Origin: Streptomyces thermodiastaticus
GTDB taxonomy: Bacteria > Actinomycetota > Actinomycetes > Streptomycetales > Streptomycetaceae
Direction: 5' to 3'
DNA length: 64,000 nucleotides
Assembly (NCBI RefSeq): GCF_014656135.1
Contig: NZ_BNBV01000020.1
Span: 1-64,000, forward strand
The notes under the pieces: generated by a model
Database searches by the model: none
What the model was told of the DNA's origin: nothing
The model's input: the letters and a program-made list of their open reading frames with translations, nothing else
Part shown: positions 1 to 8,951 of the stretch, in pieces
Numbering within the stretch: the first letter of the stretch is position 1
Layout: every line of letters starts with the position of its first letter
Made by a program: the position numbers and the translations under genes

Positions 1-236
1 TCGGGGTGACTGGCGAGCTTCAGCGCGCGCCCGTAGTTCTTCAGGGCGACGTGGATTCCAACCGCCTCGGTCTTCGCCGCCGTTGCGCCGAAGCTGGTCC
101 CGTACACCTTCTCGTCTCGTCCGAGCCTCGCCGCTGCGGCGTGCGCCTGTGAGATGTAGTCAGCCTCGCGCGACGGGCGGTGCCGGCTCGGACGACCGGC
201 AGCCGTCGAGATGCCCTCACTCGCGCATGTCCCGGC
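1..236 (-). pseudogene. Fragment of a TPR-containing (XRE-regulator-like) protein, running off the left edge
   Basis: The minus strand is open from a TGA at 237-239 to the window edge. It reads as an alpha-helical protein containing the stretches EADYISQAHAAARLGRD and EAVGIHVALKNYGRALKLA. The pattern of a repeat followed by (Y/F)GT-FG-T and then a -V-VALG-Y-RA- helix resembles the C-terminal TPR region of Streptomyces helix-turn-helix regulators. No ATG, GTG or TTG lies near the stop-delimited beginning; the only in-frame GTG is about 40 codons in, inside the conserved part. The helix-turn-helix domain is absent. I infer a 5'-truncated remnant, but the rest lies outside the window, so a frameshifted full gene is also possible. 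Family assignment is tentative. Confidence 0.35.
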
Positions 237-282
237 TCACAGTGGTGGCCGCTCGCGCGGCGCAGGCCCGCCATCCCCCCGG

Positions 283-549
283 TCAGTCGCGGGAGTTGCC
301 GAACAGGATCCGGTAGACGATCAGCAGCACCAGGGAGCCGCCGATCGCGGCGGCCCAGGTGGCGCCGTCGTAGAAGTCGCGGGAGATGGGGTGGTCCAGC
401 CAGCGGGCCGAGATCCAGCCGCCGATGAACGCCCCCGCGATGCCGATGAGCGTGGTGCCGATGAAGCCGCCCGGGTCACGGCCCGGCAGCAGGAATTTCG
501 CGATGGCTCCCGCCAGCAGCCCCAGAACGATCCATGCGATGACGCTCAT
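283..549 (-). CDS. GlsB/YeaQ/YmgE-family stress membrane protein
   Basis: An 88-residue integral membrane protein with three hydrophobic segments, roughly residues 3-19, 29-46 and 64-82. The glycine-rich pattern GLLAGAIAKFLLPG followed by GIAGAFIGGW is characteristic of the transglycosylase-associated (Transgly_assoc) family, a misleading name because no enzymatic activity is established. Members are small, induced by stress in several bacteria, and of unknown mechanism. Length fits the family (80-95 residues). It starts at ATG and stands alone, about 125 bp downstream (on the minus strand) of the yccF/htpX pair. Confident on family, not on role. Confidence 0.88.
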   Translation of the reverse strand: MSVIAWIVLGLLAGAIAKFLLPGRDPGGFIGTTLIGIAGAFIGGWISARWLDHPISRDFYDGATWAAAIGGSLVLLIVYRILFGNSRD

Positions 550-675
550 TGCCCGACCTGCCCTTCCCGGCCGACGGTCTGCGCGGTCGCGGGTGCTCCG
601 CGCGCTCGGGCCGTGCTGCTGCGAAGGACGCCACGACGGCGTCCCACGGTTGCCTGCCGGGCGGGAGCGGGCTGG

Positions 676-1068
676 TCAGCGGGTCGCGAAGGGCCGGTCG
701 GTGGGCACGATCTCGCGGCCCAGCGGGAACAGCGAGACCGGGATCAGCTTGAAGTTCGCGATGCCGAACGGGATGCCGATGATGGTCACGCAGAGCATGG
801 CGCCGGTGACGATGTGGCCGAGGGCCAGCCACCAGCCGGCCAGGACCAGCCAGAGGACGTTGCCGACGCAGGAGGGGGCGCCGGCGTCGCGGCGCTCGAC
901 CGTGGTGTATCCGAAGGGCCACAGGGCGAAGCGGCCGATGCGGAAGGCCGCTATGCCGAAGGGGATGCCGATCACGGTGATGCACAGCAGCACGCCCGCG
1001 AGAAGGTAGCCCAGGAACAGCCAGAGACCGCTGAGCAGCAGCCAGATGATGTTCAGGATCGTCTTCAC
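676..1068 (-). CDS. YccF domain-containing membrane protein
   Basis: A 130-residue membrane protein built from two internally similar halves. Each half has a hydrophobic helix pair ending in an IGIPFGIA(A/N)F signature (about residues 33-42 and 97-106), which is diagnostic of the YccF family. Function is unknown; members are predicted inner-membrane proteins. The GTG start overlaps the stop of htpX upstream as GTGA, so the two are probably translationally coupled. This suggests, without proving, a role in membrane or envelope homeostasis alongside the protease. Confidence 0.88.
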   Translation of the reverse strand: MKTILNIIWLLLSGLWLFLGYLLAGVLLCITVIGIPFGIAAFRIGRFALWPFGYTTVERRDAGAPSCVGNVLWLVLAGWWLALGHIVTGAMLCVTIIGIPFGIANFKLIPVSLFPLGREIVPTDRPFATR

Positions 1069-1928
1069 CGGGTGCGACCTGCCATCTGCTCGAGCCGGGC
1101 GATGCGCTCCGCCATCGGCGGGTGCGTGGAGAACAGCTTCGACAGCCCCTGGCCCGGGCGGAACGGGTTGGCGATCATCATATGACTGGCGGTCTCGATC
1201 CGGGGCTCGGGCGGCAGCGGGAGCTGCCGGGTGCCGATCTCCAGCTTGCGCAGGGCGTTGGCCAGGGCCAGCGGGTCGCCGGTGAGGCGGGCGCCGGACG
1301 CGTCGGCCTCGTACTCCCGGGAACGGCTGATGGCCAGCTGGACGACGGAGGCCGCCAGCGGGCCCAGAAGCATGATCAGCAGTATGCCGAACAGGCCGGG
1401 TCCCTCGTCGTCGTCGGACCGGCCGATGGGGATCAGCCAGGCGAAGTTGACCAGGAACATGATCACGGAGGCCAGGGCGCCGGCGACGGAGGAGATCAGG
1501 ATGTCGCGGTTGTAGACGTGGCTGAGCTCATGGCCGATGACGCCGCGCAGCTCGCGTTCGTCGAGGATGCGCAGGATGCCCTCGGTGCAGCACACGGCGG
1601 CGTTGCGCGGGTTGCGGCCGGTGGCGAAGGCGTTGGGTGCCTCGGTCGGGGAGATGTACAGGCGGGGCATCGGCTGGCGGGCCTGCGTGGACAGGTCGCG
1701 GACCATCCGGTACAGGCCCGGGGCCTCGAACTCGCTGACCGGGCGGGCCCGCATGGCGCGCAGGGCGAGCTTGTCGCTGTTCCAGTACGCGTACGCGTTG
1801 GTGGCCAGGGCGACCAGGACGGCGACGATCAGCCCGGTGCGGCCGAAGAAGCCGCCGATGACGATGATGAGGGCGGACAGTACCCCGAGGAGTACTGCGG
1901 TCCTGAGTCCGTTGTGCCGGCGGTGCAC
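1065..1928 (-). CDS. htpX: Zinc metalloprotease HtpX
   Basis: A 287-residue M48-family membrane protease that degrades misfolded membrane proteins. Two N-terminal transmembrane segments (about residues 8-28 and 31-48) precede the catalytic motif in VIGHELSHVYNRD, where HELSH is the zinc-binding HExxH; the third-ligand region follows in SREYEADASGARLTGDP. Two more hydrophobic segments lie between them (about 155-175 and 180-200). Length matches HtpX (280-295). The GTG start has a clear GGAGGG ribosome site 6 bases upstream. It is the first gene of a two-gene unit with the YccF protein. No heat-shock element was identified. Confidence 0.93.
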   Translation of the reverse strand: MHRRHNGLRTAVLLGVLSALIIVIGGFFGRTGLIVAVLVALATNAYAYWNSDKLALRAMRARPVSEFEAPGLYRMVRDLSTQARQPMPRLYISPTEAPNAFATGRNPRNAAVCCTEGILRILDERELRGVIGHELSHVYNRDILISSVAGALASVIMFLVNFAWLIPIGRSDDDEGPGLFGILLIMLLGPLAASVVQLAISRSREYEADASGARLTGDPLALANALRKLEIGTRQLPLPPEPRIETASHMMIANPFRPGQGLSKLFSTHPPMAERIARLEQMAGRTR

Positions 1929-2084
1929 GGTACGCCCTCCAAGTGGTGCGGCAGGGGAACCCTTCGCTTGTGCGGGACACCTCTGGTGCCGTGACGTCCT
2001 CGCGCTGTCACGTCCAGTGGACCCTTTCGTTACTGGTCAACGCCAGGCGGTCGCCGCGGGTTCCCTGAGACAGGGGGCGGGGCG

Positions 2085-2121
2085 CGGGCCGTCCGGGTGA
2101 GCGTGCCGGGCGGACGGCCCG
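2085..2121 (-). terminator. Probable terminator of the nuo2 operon
   Basis: An 11-bp perfect inverted repeat (2085-2095 with 2111-2121) with a 15-nt loop lies about 65 bp past the nuoN2 stop. It is a GC-only stem without a U tract, as is usual in Streptomyces. Confidence 0.55.
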
Positions 2122-2187
2122 TGCGGGTGTGCGGGCGGGGCCGTGCGGGCCGTCGCCCGGGTGCTCGCGCCGCCGGCGCGCCGGTCT

Positions 2188-3708
2188 CTAGAAGAGGCTG
2201 CCGCCGGCGAAGCGGAGGACCAGCTGGGGGGCGCCGGACAGGGCGACGGCCAGGACCGCGGTCAGGGCGATCGCGGCGGTGAGGGGTGCGGGGACGCGCA
2301 GCCGTACGGGTTCGCCCTCGGGGGCGCGGAACAGCAGGGCCGTCCACTGCAGGTAGTAGTACAGGGCGACGACGACGTTGACGGCCATGACGACGGCGAG
2401 CCAGCCGAGGCCCGCGTCGACGGCGGCGGAGAACACGACGACCTTGGCGAACAGTCCGATCACGCCCGGTGGGAGCCCGGCCAGGCACAGCAGGAAGAAC
2501 GCCAGGACCAGCGCGGTGAGGGGGCGGGAGGTGTACAGGCCGCGGTAGTCGGCGACGCGGTTGCGCGTGCGGCCGCGGCCGACGAGGGCGGCGACGGCGA
2601 AGGCGCCGAGGTTGACCGCCGCGTACATCAGGGCGTAGGCGACCGTGGAGCCGATGGAGGTCTGCGGGTCCCTGGCGTGGCCCGCGGCGGCGATCGGCAC
2701 CAGCAGATAGCCGGCCTGGCCGACGGAGGACCAGGCCAGCAGACGGATCGCGCTGTGGGTGCGGGTGGGCTGCTGGTGCAGTGCGCCGACGTTGCCGACG
2801 GTCATGGTCAGCGCGGCGAGCACGGCGAGCGCGGGGCCCCAGGCGGCGGAGTAGCCGGGGAACGCGACGACGGTGACCAGGATCAGGCCGGTGAAGCCGA
2901 CCGCCTTGCCGATGACCGACAGGTAGGCGGCGATCGGCAGGGGGGCGCCGGCGTAGGTGTCGGGCACCCAGAAGTGGAAGGGGGCGGCGGCGGTCTTGAA
3001 GGCGAAGCCGACAAGGGTGAGGACGACGCCGGTCTGGGTGAGAGTCTGCAGGCTGCCGTCGACGTGCTGGATGCGGGCGGCGATCTCGGTGAGGTGGAGG
3101 GTGCCGGTGGTGGCGTAGACGAAGCTGACGCCCATCAGGCTGACGGCGGTGGCGGTGACCGAGGACAGGAAGAACTTCAGGGCGGCGTCGGTGGACCTGG
3201 CATCGCCGTGCCGCAGGCCGACCAGGGCGAACGCGGGCAGGGAGGCGACCTCCAGGGCGACGATCAGGGTGGCCAGGTCGCGGGCGGCGGGCAGCAGGGC
3301 GGCTCCGGCAGCCGAGGACAGCAGCAGGAACCAGTACTCGCCCTCGGGCAGCCGGCCGCGGGCGTCGGTGAGGGCGGTGACCGACAGCAGGGCCGTCAGC
3401 AGCGCGCCGCCGAGCACCAGGAACTGGATGACGAGGGCGAAGTGGTCGGCGGTGTAGCTGCAGACGTGGGGGTGGCCGGGCACGCAGAAGGTGCCGCGGT
3501 CGCCGTGGCGCAGGGGCAGCAGCAACAGGGCGGAGGCGGCCAGGGCGGCGACGGCCACCCAGCCGAGGAGGGGCTTGCGTGCCCGGGGCAGGAACAGATC
3601 GGCGACGAGGACGGCCAGGGCGGCGAGCGCGGTGAGGGCGGGCGGCGCGACGGCGAGCCAGTCGACGGACTGGACCAGTGACGCGGCCGGCTGGGCCAGG
3701 GTGCTCAT
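2188..3708 (-). CDS. nuoN2: NADH-quinone oxidoreductase subunit N (partial nuo2 operon)
   Basis: A 506-residue antiporter-like membrane subunit of the proton-pumping arm, last gene of the partial complex I operon. About 13-14 transmembrane helices can be counted. The conserved TM5 glutamate context is present (LIVALEVASLPAFALVGLR), as are the family lysines within KAAAAPFHFWVPDTYAGAP and the downstream broken-helix region (SAIRLLAWSSVGQAGYLL). The ATG at 3706-3708 overlaps the stop of nuoM2 by 4 bases; the open frame continues upstream but only as shadow of nuoM2. It is clearly homologous to, but diverged from, the NuoN of the complete operon in this window. Confidence 0.93.
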   Translation of the reverse strand: MSTLAQPAASLVQSVDWLAVAPPALTALAALAVLVADLFLPRARKPLLGWVAVAALAASALLLLPLRHGDRGTFCVPGHPHVCSYTADHFALVIQFLVLGGALLTALLSVTALTDARGRLPEGEYWFLLLSSAAGAALLPAARDLATLIVALEVASLPAFALVGLRHGDARSTDAALKFFLSSVTATAVSLMGVSFVYATTGTLHLTEIAARIQHVDGSLQTLTQTGVVLTLVGFAFKTAAAPFHFWVPDTYAGAPLPIAAYLSVIGKAVGFTGLILVTVVAFPGYSAAWGPALAVLAALTMTVGNVGALHQQPTRTHSAIRLLAWSSVGQAGYLLVPIAAAGHARDPQTSIGSTVAYALMYAAVNLGAFAVAALVGRGRTRNRVADYRGLYTSRPLTALVLAFFLLCLAGLPPGVIGLFAKVVVFSAAVDAGLGWLAVVMAVNVVVALYYYLQWTALLFRAPEGEPVRLRVPAPLTAAIALTAVLAVALSGAPQLVLRFAGGSLF

Positions 3709-5279
3709 CGGGTGCCTCCTGCGAGGAACTGCTGCACGGCCGGGTCGGTCAGTCCCAGCAGGGCCTTGGGCCACAGCCCGGCGAGGACGGTGAGGACGAC
3801 GAGCGGCGTCCAGGCCGCGAACTCGAAGCCGCGGACGTCGGGCAGCCGGGGGGTCTGCTCGGGTGCGGCGCCCATGCAGACGCGGCGGACCACGACGAGC
3901 AGGTACGCGGCGGTCAGCAGGGTGCCGAGGGCGCCGATGGCCATGAAGGTGACGAAGGCGGGCCGGCTCAGGCCGGCGGCCGGCCGGAACGCGCCGAACA
4001 GGGCGAGCATCTCGCCCCAGAATCCGGCCAGGCCGGGCAGCCCGAGGGAGGCGACGGCGCCGAAGGCGAGCAGGCCTCCCAGGCGCGGGGCGGTGCCGTA
4101 CAGCGCGGCGCCGGTGTCCTTCGCGAGGGTGTCGAGGTCGGTGGTGCCGGTGCGCTCCTTCAGGCCGCCGACCAGGAAGAACAGCAGGCCGGTGATCAGG
4201 CCGTGGGCGATGTTGGCGAACAGGGCGCCGTTGACGCCGGTCGGGGTCATGGTGGCGATGCCGAGCAGGACGAAGCCCATGTGGCCGACGGAGGAGTAGG
4301 CGATGAGCCGTTTCAGGTCCCCTCGGGCGCCGCGCCGGGCGAGGGCGAGGCAGGCGAGGGATCCCCAGACGATGCCGACGACGGCGAACGCGGCGAGGGC
4401 GGGCGCGAAGGTGCGGAAGCCGTCCGGGGCGACCGGCAGGAGGATGCGGACGAAGCCGTAGGTTCCCATCTTCAGCAGGACCCCGGCGAGCAGGACGGAG
4501 CCGGTGGTCGGGGCGGCGGTGTGGGCGTCGGGCAGCCAGCTGTGCAGCGGCCACATCGGGGACTTGACCGCGAGGCCGATCCCGATCGCCAGAACGGCGA
4601 CGACCTGCACGGATGTGGTCAGTGACCGGCCGTTGTCAGTGGCGAGTGCCACCATGTCGAACGTGCCCGCCTTGATGCCGACGAGAAGGAGGCCGAGCAG
4701 CATGACGACCGAGCCGAGCAGGGTGTAGAGGACGAACCGCCAGGCGGCGGCCCGGCGTCCCTCGCCGCCCCAGCGGGCGATGAGGAAGTACATCGGGACG
4801 AGCACCGTCTCGAAGGCGAGGAAGAACAGCACGAGGTCGAGGACGGCGAAGGTCGCGAGGGTGCCGGTCTCGAGCAGGAGCAGCAGGGCGACGTAGGCCT
4901 TCGGGGCGGGGCCCGCAGGGGGCTTGACGTAGGAGTACAGCGCGCAGAGGAAGGTCAGCAGCGCGGTCAGCACGACGAGGGGGAGCGAGATGCCGTCGAT
5001 GCCGAGATGGATCCGCACATGGAGTGCGGGGATCCAGCTGATGTCGGTCGTGGCCTGCATCCTTGACGGGTGGTCGTGGTCGAAGCCCGCCGCGAGGGCG
5101 ATCGCGGCGAGGAGCACGACGCCGGTCACGGTCACGCCGTGCCGGAGCACGGCCTGCTCGGGGGAGGTTCCCTTCAGTCCGGGCGGCGCGGGCAGCAGGG
5201 CGGCCAGCGCGCCCAGGAGCGGGGCGGCGACGACGAATGCCAGAAGGAACTGCATCACGGACTCGCTGATATCGATCAC
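3705..5279 (-). CDS. nuoM2: NADH-quinone oxidoreductase subunit M (partial nuo2 operon)
   Basis: A 524-residue proton-translocating membrane subunit of the Mrp-antiporter family. The essential TM5 glutamate lies in FFLAFETVLVPMYFLIARWG. The TM7 lysine region is in VKSPMWPLHSWLPDAHTAAP, and the RLIAYSSVGHMGFVLLG stretch of the central broken helix is present. The GTG start is 6 bases after the nuoL2 stop, and the stop overlaps nuoN2. All recognisable pump residues are kept, so the arm looks capable of proton translocation even though this operon encodes no NADH-oxidising module. Confidence 0.93.
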   Translation of the reverse strand: MIDISESVMQFLLAFVVAAPLLGALAALLPAPPGLKGTSPEQAVLRHGVTVTGVVLLAAIALAAGFDHDHPSRMQATTDISWIPALHVRIHLGIDGISLPLVVLTALLTFLCALYSYVKPPAGPAPKAYVALLLLLETGTLATFAVLDLVLFFLAFETVLVPMYFLIARWGGEGRRAAAWRFVLYTLLGSVVMLLGLLLVGIKAGTFDMVALATDNGRSLTTSVQVVAVLAIGIGLAVKSPMWPLHSWLPDAHTAAPTTGSVLLAGVLLKMGTYGFVRILLPVAPDGFRTFAPALAAFAVVGIVWGSLACLALARRGARGDLKRLIAYSSVGHMGFVLLGIATMTPTGVNGALFANIAHGLITGLLFFLVGGLKERTGTTDLDTLAKDTGAALYGTAPRLGGLLAFGAVASLGLPGLAGFWGEMLALFGAFRPAAGLSRPAFVTFMAIGALGTLLTAAYLLVVVRRVCMGAAPEQTPRLPDVRGFEFAAWTPLVVLTVLAGLWPKALLGLTDPAVQQFLAGGTR

Positions 5280-5285
5280 GCCTGC

Positions 5286-7280
5286 TCACGCTCCCGTGGC
5301 GACGAGGACGGCGGCGACCGCCAGGACGACGGTGCCGGCGAGCAGCGCACTCACATAGGTCTGCACATTGCCGGTCTGGGCGCGCCGGACGGCGGCCCCC
5401 AGCAGCCGGGGCAGGGCTCCCGCGCCGCGCACGTAGGTCTCCACCACCTCGCGGTCGAGGAACCGTACAAGGCTCGCGCCGGCCGTCACCGGGCGGACGA
5501 ACGCGGCCCGGTAGAGGGCGTCGAGGTGGAAGCCGGCGGCGGCGTGGCGGTGCAGCGGGCCGAGCAGCAGCCGTCCGGGGTCGGCGGGGTCGGGTGCGGA
5601 GGCGATGTCGCCGTAGGCGGGTTCGTGACCGGCGACGGCCTCCGCCTCGACGAGGCCGGCGTCGGCCTGCGGGTGCGCGGCGACCGCGCCCAGGGGGGTG
5701 CGCGCGGCGCGTGCGGTGGTGTGCCGCCAGGCGCCGTAGGTGAGGACGCCGCCGGCCAGGGCCAGGCCGGTGCCGAGCACGGAGGTGGTCAGGGCGGGGG
5801 CGAGGCTGTCGCCGCCCAGCCAGTCGGGCAGGAGGCGGTAGGTCAGTCCGCCGAAGGCGAGGGAGGGCACGGCGAGCACCCACAGCACGGCGTTCATGGC
5901 CACCGGCTGCCGGCCGTGGCCGGGGGCGTCGGCGCCGCGGCCGTGGAAGGCGAGCAGCCACAGGCGCAGTGCGTAGGCGCCGGTGAGCAGCGCGGTGACC
6001 AGGCCGGCGACGAGCACGGTCCAGCCGGCCGCGGCGGGGACGTGGACGGTGTGGCCCATCGCGGCGTGCTCGGCGGCGGCCAGGACGGTCTCCTTGGAGA
6101 AGAAGCCGCTGAAGGGAGGGATCGCGGCGAGCGCGAGGAGCGCGACGGTCATCGTCCAGTAGGCGTCGGGGACGCGGTCGCGCAGGTTGCCCGTGCGGGA
6201 CATCGCGGCCAGCGAGTTGGTGCCGGCGGCGTGGATGACCACGCCGGCGGCGAGGAAGAGCAGCGCCTTGAAGGCGCCGTGGGACAGGAGGTGGAAGACG
6301 GCGGCACCGCGGTCGCCGGCGGCGAGGGCACCGGTCATATAGCCGAGCTGGCTGATCGTCGAGTAGGCGAGGACGCGTTTGATGTCGTCCTGGGCGAGGG
6401 CGGCGAGCGCCGCTGAGGCCATGGTGACGGCGGCCATGACGGCGAGGACCGTCATCGCGGCCGCCGAGGCCTGGTAGACGGGCAGCAGCCGGGCGACGAC
6501 GTAGACGCCGGCGGCGACCATCGTCGCGGCGTGGATCAGCGCGGAGACGGGCGTGGGGCCGGCCATCGCGTCGGGCAGCCAGCTGTGCAGGGGGAACTGC
6601 GCCGACTTGCCCGCCACGCCCGCGAGGAGCAGCAGGGCGGCGAGGGTCGGATGGTGCAGTCCGCCGCCGGCCACGGTGCCGAGGACGGTGGTGATGCGGA
6701 ACGAGCCCGCGTCGCCGGCCAGCACGAACAGGCCGATGAGGAAGGGGACGTCGCCGAGCTTCGTGACCAGGAACGCCTTCAGGGAGGCGGCGCGGGCCTG
6801 GGGGGTCTCCCAGTAGTGGCCGACCAGGAAGTAGGAGCAGATGCCCATGACCTCCCAGCCGACCAGCAGCACGATCAGGTCGCCGGTGTAGACGACGAGC
6901 AGCATCGCGGAGGTGAACAGGGAGACCAGGGCGGCATAGGAGGGGTAGCGCGGGTCGTCGCGCAGGTAGCCCGTGGAGTAGATCTGCACGCAGGTCGCGA
7001 CGACGCCGACGAGGACGGCGACGAGTGCGGCGGTGCCGTCGATGTGCAGGGCCAGGTCGACGGGGACCGAGCCGGTGGGGGTCAGCTGGGTGGCCGCGTC
7101 GAGGGCGGGGCCGCCGCCCTGCCCGGCGGCGACGAGCACCGCGAGGACGAGGGAGGCGAGCGTCGGCAGGACGGCCAGCGGGCGCACGAACCCGGGGGCG
7201 GTGCGGCCCAGCAGCAGCCCGGCGACGGCGCCGAGGAACGGCAGGAGGGGGACGAGGACGGCGTTGGTGGTCGTGGTCAC
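5286..7280 (-). CDS. nuoL2: NADH-quinone oxidoreductase subunit L (partial nuo2 operon)
   Basis: A 664-residue distal proton-pumping subunit with the long C-terminal extension expected for NuoL (lateral helix plus final TM). Conserved features are the TM5 glutamate in LLVGWEVMGICSYFLVGHYW, the TM7-8 region GKSAQFPLHSWLPDAMAGPT with its lysine and histidine, and LAYSTISQLGYM. The GTG start overlaps nuoK2 as GTGA. The segment around residues 530-610 is variable and charged compared with the other NuoL in this window. A family-wide alignment would be needed to say more about pump residues. Confidence 0.94.
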   Translation of the reverse strand: MTTTTNAVLVPLLPFLGAVAGLLLGRTAPGFVRPLAVLPTLASLVLAVLVAAGQGGGPALDAATQLTPTGSVPVDLALHIDGTAALVAVLVGVVATCVQIYSTGYLRDDPRYPSYAALVSLFTSAMLLVVYTGDLIVLLVGWEVMGICSYFLVGHYWETPQARAASLKAFLVTKLGDVPFLIGLFVLAGDAGSFRITTVLGTVAGGGLHHPTLAALLLLAGVAGKSAQFPLHSWLPDAMAGPTPVSALIHAATMVAAGVYVVARLLPVYQASAAAMTVLAVMAAVTMASAALAALAQDDIKRVLAYSTISQLGYMTGALAAGDRGAAVFHLLSHGAFKALLFLAAGVVIHAAGTNSLAAMSRTGNLRDRVPDAYWTMTVALLALAAIPPFSGFFSKETVLAAAEHAAMGHTVHVPAAAGWTVLVAGLVTALLTGAYALRLWLLAFHGRGADAPGHGRQPVAMNAVLWVLAVPSLAFGGLTYRLLPDWLGGDSLAPALTTSVLGTGLALAGGVLTYGAWRHTTARAARTPLGAVAAHPQADAGLVEAEAVAGHEPAYGDIASAPDPADPGRLLLGPLHRHAAAGFHLDALYRAAFVRPVTAGASLVRFLDREVVETYVRGAGALPRLLGAAVRRAQTGNVQTYVSALLAGTVVLAVAAVLVATGA

Positions 7281-7672
7281 GCGGTGGCCTCAGCCTTCTC
7301 GGCACCGGGCACGGTGCTGTCGGAGCCGGCGGAGTCGTCGGAGTCGTCACCGTGGCCCTCGGCGGCGTCGCGGAGCCGGTCGATGGCCGAGGTGCCGCGG
7401 TTGCGGTAGACGGCGAGGACGATCGCCAGGCCGATGCCGATCTCGGCGGCGGCGATGGCGATGGTGAACAGGGTCAGGGCCTGCCCGGAGTGCAGGGTGT
7501 CGCGGGCGGCCTTGCTGAGATACACGTCGAAGGCGACCAGGTTGAGATTGACCGCGTTGAGCATCAGCTCGACCGACATCAGGACCAGGATCGCGTTGCG
7601 ACGGGCGAGGACGCCGTACAGGCCGGTGCAGAACAGCAGCGCGGACAGCACGGCGGGGTAGGCCAGGTGCAT
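7277..7672 (-). CDS. nuoK2: NADH-quinone oxidoreductase subunit K (partial nuo2 operon)
   Basis: A 131-residue subunit with three transmembrane helices and both membrane glutamates needed for proton transfer: one in MSVELMLNAVNLNLVAF and one in AIAAAEIGIGLAIVLAVYR. It is about 30 residues longer than NuoK of the complete operon (99). The excess is a hydrophilic, Asp/Ser/Glu-rich C-terminal tail beginning near residue 100 (GDDSDDSAGSDS). The ATG at 7670-7672 shares one base with the nuoJ2 stop (TGATG), an arrangement typical of termination-reinitiation. The acidic tail is unusual for NuoK. Confidence 0.94.
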   Translation of the reverse strand: MHLAYPAVLSALLFCTGLYGVLARRNAILVLMSVELMLNAVNLNLVAFDVYLSKAARDTLHSGQALTLFTIAIAAAEIGIGLAIVLAVYRNRGTSAIDRLRDAAEGHGDDSDDSAGSDSTVPGAEKAEATA

Positions 7673-8328
7673 CAGTGCTTTCCCTCCTCGGCGGGCCGCT
7701 GCCCGTCGCGGGCCGCCCGGGCCTGCTGTGCGGCGCCGCCCGCCCGGGCCTGCTGTGCGGCGTCGGCCGCCTTCGCCCTGCGGGACAGCACGATCGCGCC
7801 GACCAGGGCGGCGAGCAGCAGGACGGACAGGGCCTCGAAGGGCAGCACCCAGTTCTGGAACAGGCCGGCCCCGGTGACCCTGGTGGAGCCGGCGGCCGGG
7901 CCGTCGAGGTCGATCCAGGTGGTGCGGAACGCGTCGACGACCACCCAGACCAGGGCGGCGGCCGCGGCGACGGCCACCAGCAGGGCGGCCCAGCGGTTGC
8001 CGGAGTCGGCGTCCGGGGAGCGGCCGATGGGGGCCTTGGTGAGCATCAGGCCGAACAGCAGCAGCACGACGACGGAACCGACGTAGATCAGCACCTGCAT
8101 CCAGGCGATGAACTCGGCGGTCAGCAGCAGGTACTCGACGGCGAGGCCGCCGAGGGCGACCACCAGCCACAGCGCCGCGTGCACCAACTGGCGGGTGGTG
8201 ACGGAGACGAGGGCGGCGCCGAAGGTGACCAGGCCGATCAGGAGGAAGGTGATCTCGACGCCCGTCGGCGACAGGAAGCCGTGCTCGGCGGCGGCCGCGG
8301 CGGACACGGCGGCGTGGGAGGGGGTCAC
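7672..8328 (-). CDS. nuoJ2: NADH-quinone oxidoreductase subunit J (partial nuo2 operon)
   Basis: A 218-residue membrane subunit with five hydrophobic helices. The TM3 pi-bulge region characteristic of NuoJ is visible in FIAWMQVLIYVGSVVVLLLF. The GTG start at 8326-8328 overlaps the nuoI2 stop (GTGA); the frame is open further upstream, but that stretch encodes only nuoI2 shadow. The C-terminus is Ala/Arg-rich with a short duplication, QQARAGGAAQQARA. It is 60 residues shorter than NuoJ of the complete operon, whose extra length is a cytoplasmic tail. Confidence 0.92.
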   Translation of the reverse strand: MTPSHAAVSAAAAAEHGFLSPTGVEITFLLIGLVTFGAALVSVTTRQLVHAALWLVVALGGLAVEYLLLTAEFIAWMQVLIYVGSVVVLLLFGLMLTKAPIGRSPDADSGNRWAALLVAVAAAAALVWVVVDAFRTTWIDLDGPAAGSTRVTGAGLFQNWVLPFEALSVLLLAALVGAIVLSRRAKAADAAQQARAGGAAQQARAARDGQRPAEEGKH

Positions 8329-8951
8329 GCGTCGCCCTCCCGCGGTGCCGCCGGCCCGTCCGGCGCGGCCGCCTGCCGGTCGGCGAGCTTTTCGGCACTC
8401 CTGCGGGCGGCGGTCAGCTCCTTCGGCTCCTCCGCGCCCTCGTCCAGGGCGGGCGGGGCCGGCACGGTCCACATCCACTCGCGCAGCTTGTCGCGCTCGT
8501 GGGTGAGGTCACGGATGTCGGTCTCGGCGTACTCGAACTCCGGCGACCAGAACAGCGCGTCGAAGGGGCAGACCTCGACGCAGATGCCGCAGTACATGCA
8601 CAGCGAGAAGTCGATGGCGAAGCGGTCGAGGACGTTGCGGCTGCGCTCGCGGCCGCCGGGGGTCGCCGCCGGGACCGTCTCCTTGTGCGAGTCGATGTAG
8701 ATGCACCAGTCCGGGCACTCACGGGCGCACAGCATGCAGACCGTGCAGTTCTCCTCGAACAGGCCGATGACCCCGCGGGTGCGGGGCGGCAGCTCGGGCT
8801 GGACGTCCGGGTACTGCTCGGTGACGGTCTTCTTCGTCATCGTGCGCAGGGTGACGGCCAGCCCCTTGGCGAGGCCGGAGCCGGGGAAGGAAGCGCGGGG
8901 CCGCCCGGAGGGCGTCGTTGCGGGGCGGTGGCCCGGCGAGGGGCGGGACAC
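8325..8951 (-). CDS. nuoI2: NADH-quinone oxidoreductase subunit I, ferredoxin-like (partial nuo2 operon)
   Basis: A 208-residue peripheral-arm subunit carrying two [4Fe-4S] clusters (N6a/N6b) through CTVCMLCARECP and CMYCGICVEVCP; all eight cysteines are present. I chose the GTG at 8949-8951, which shares a base with the nuoH2 stop, over the downstream ATG at 8840, because the stretch GLAVTLRTMTKKTVTEQYP aligns with the membrane-anchoring N-terminus of the other NuoI here (GFGVTFKAMFKKRLTEQYP). In this operon NuoI2 and NuoB2 are the only iron-sulfur subunits, so NuoI2 is the natural entry point for electrons from an external ferredoxin. That last point is inference. Confidence 0.93.
   Translation of the reverse strand: MSRPSPGHRPATTPSGRPRASFPGSGLAKGLAVTLRTMTKKTVTEQYPDVQPELPPRTRGVIGLFEENCTVCMLCARECPDWCIYIDSHKETVPAATPGGRERSRNVLDRFAIDFSLCMYCGICVEVCPFDALFWSPEFEYAETDIRDLTHERDKLREWMWTVPAPPALDEGAEEPKELTAARRSAEKLADRQAAAPDGPAAPREGDA

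Noticed and set aside
2143..3681. A 512-codon open frame antisense to nuoN2, and many similar long antisense frames across the nuo operons
   Set aside because: They mirror the codon bias of the real genes in very GC-rich DNA, and their translations are low-complexity Gly/Asp/Gln/Arg strings with no domain.
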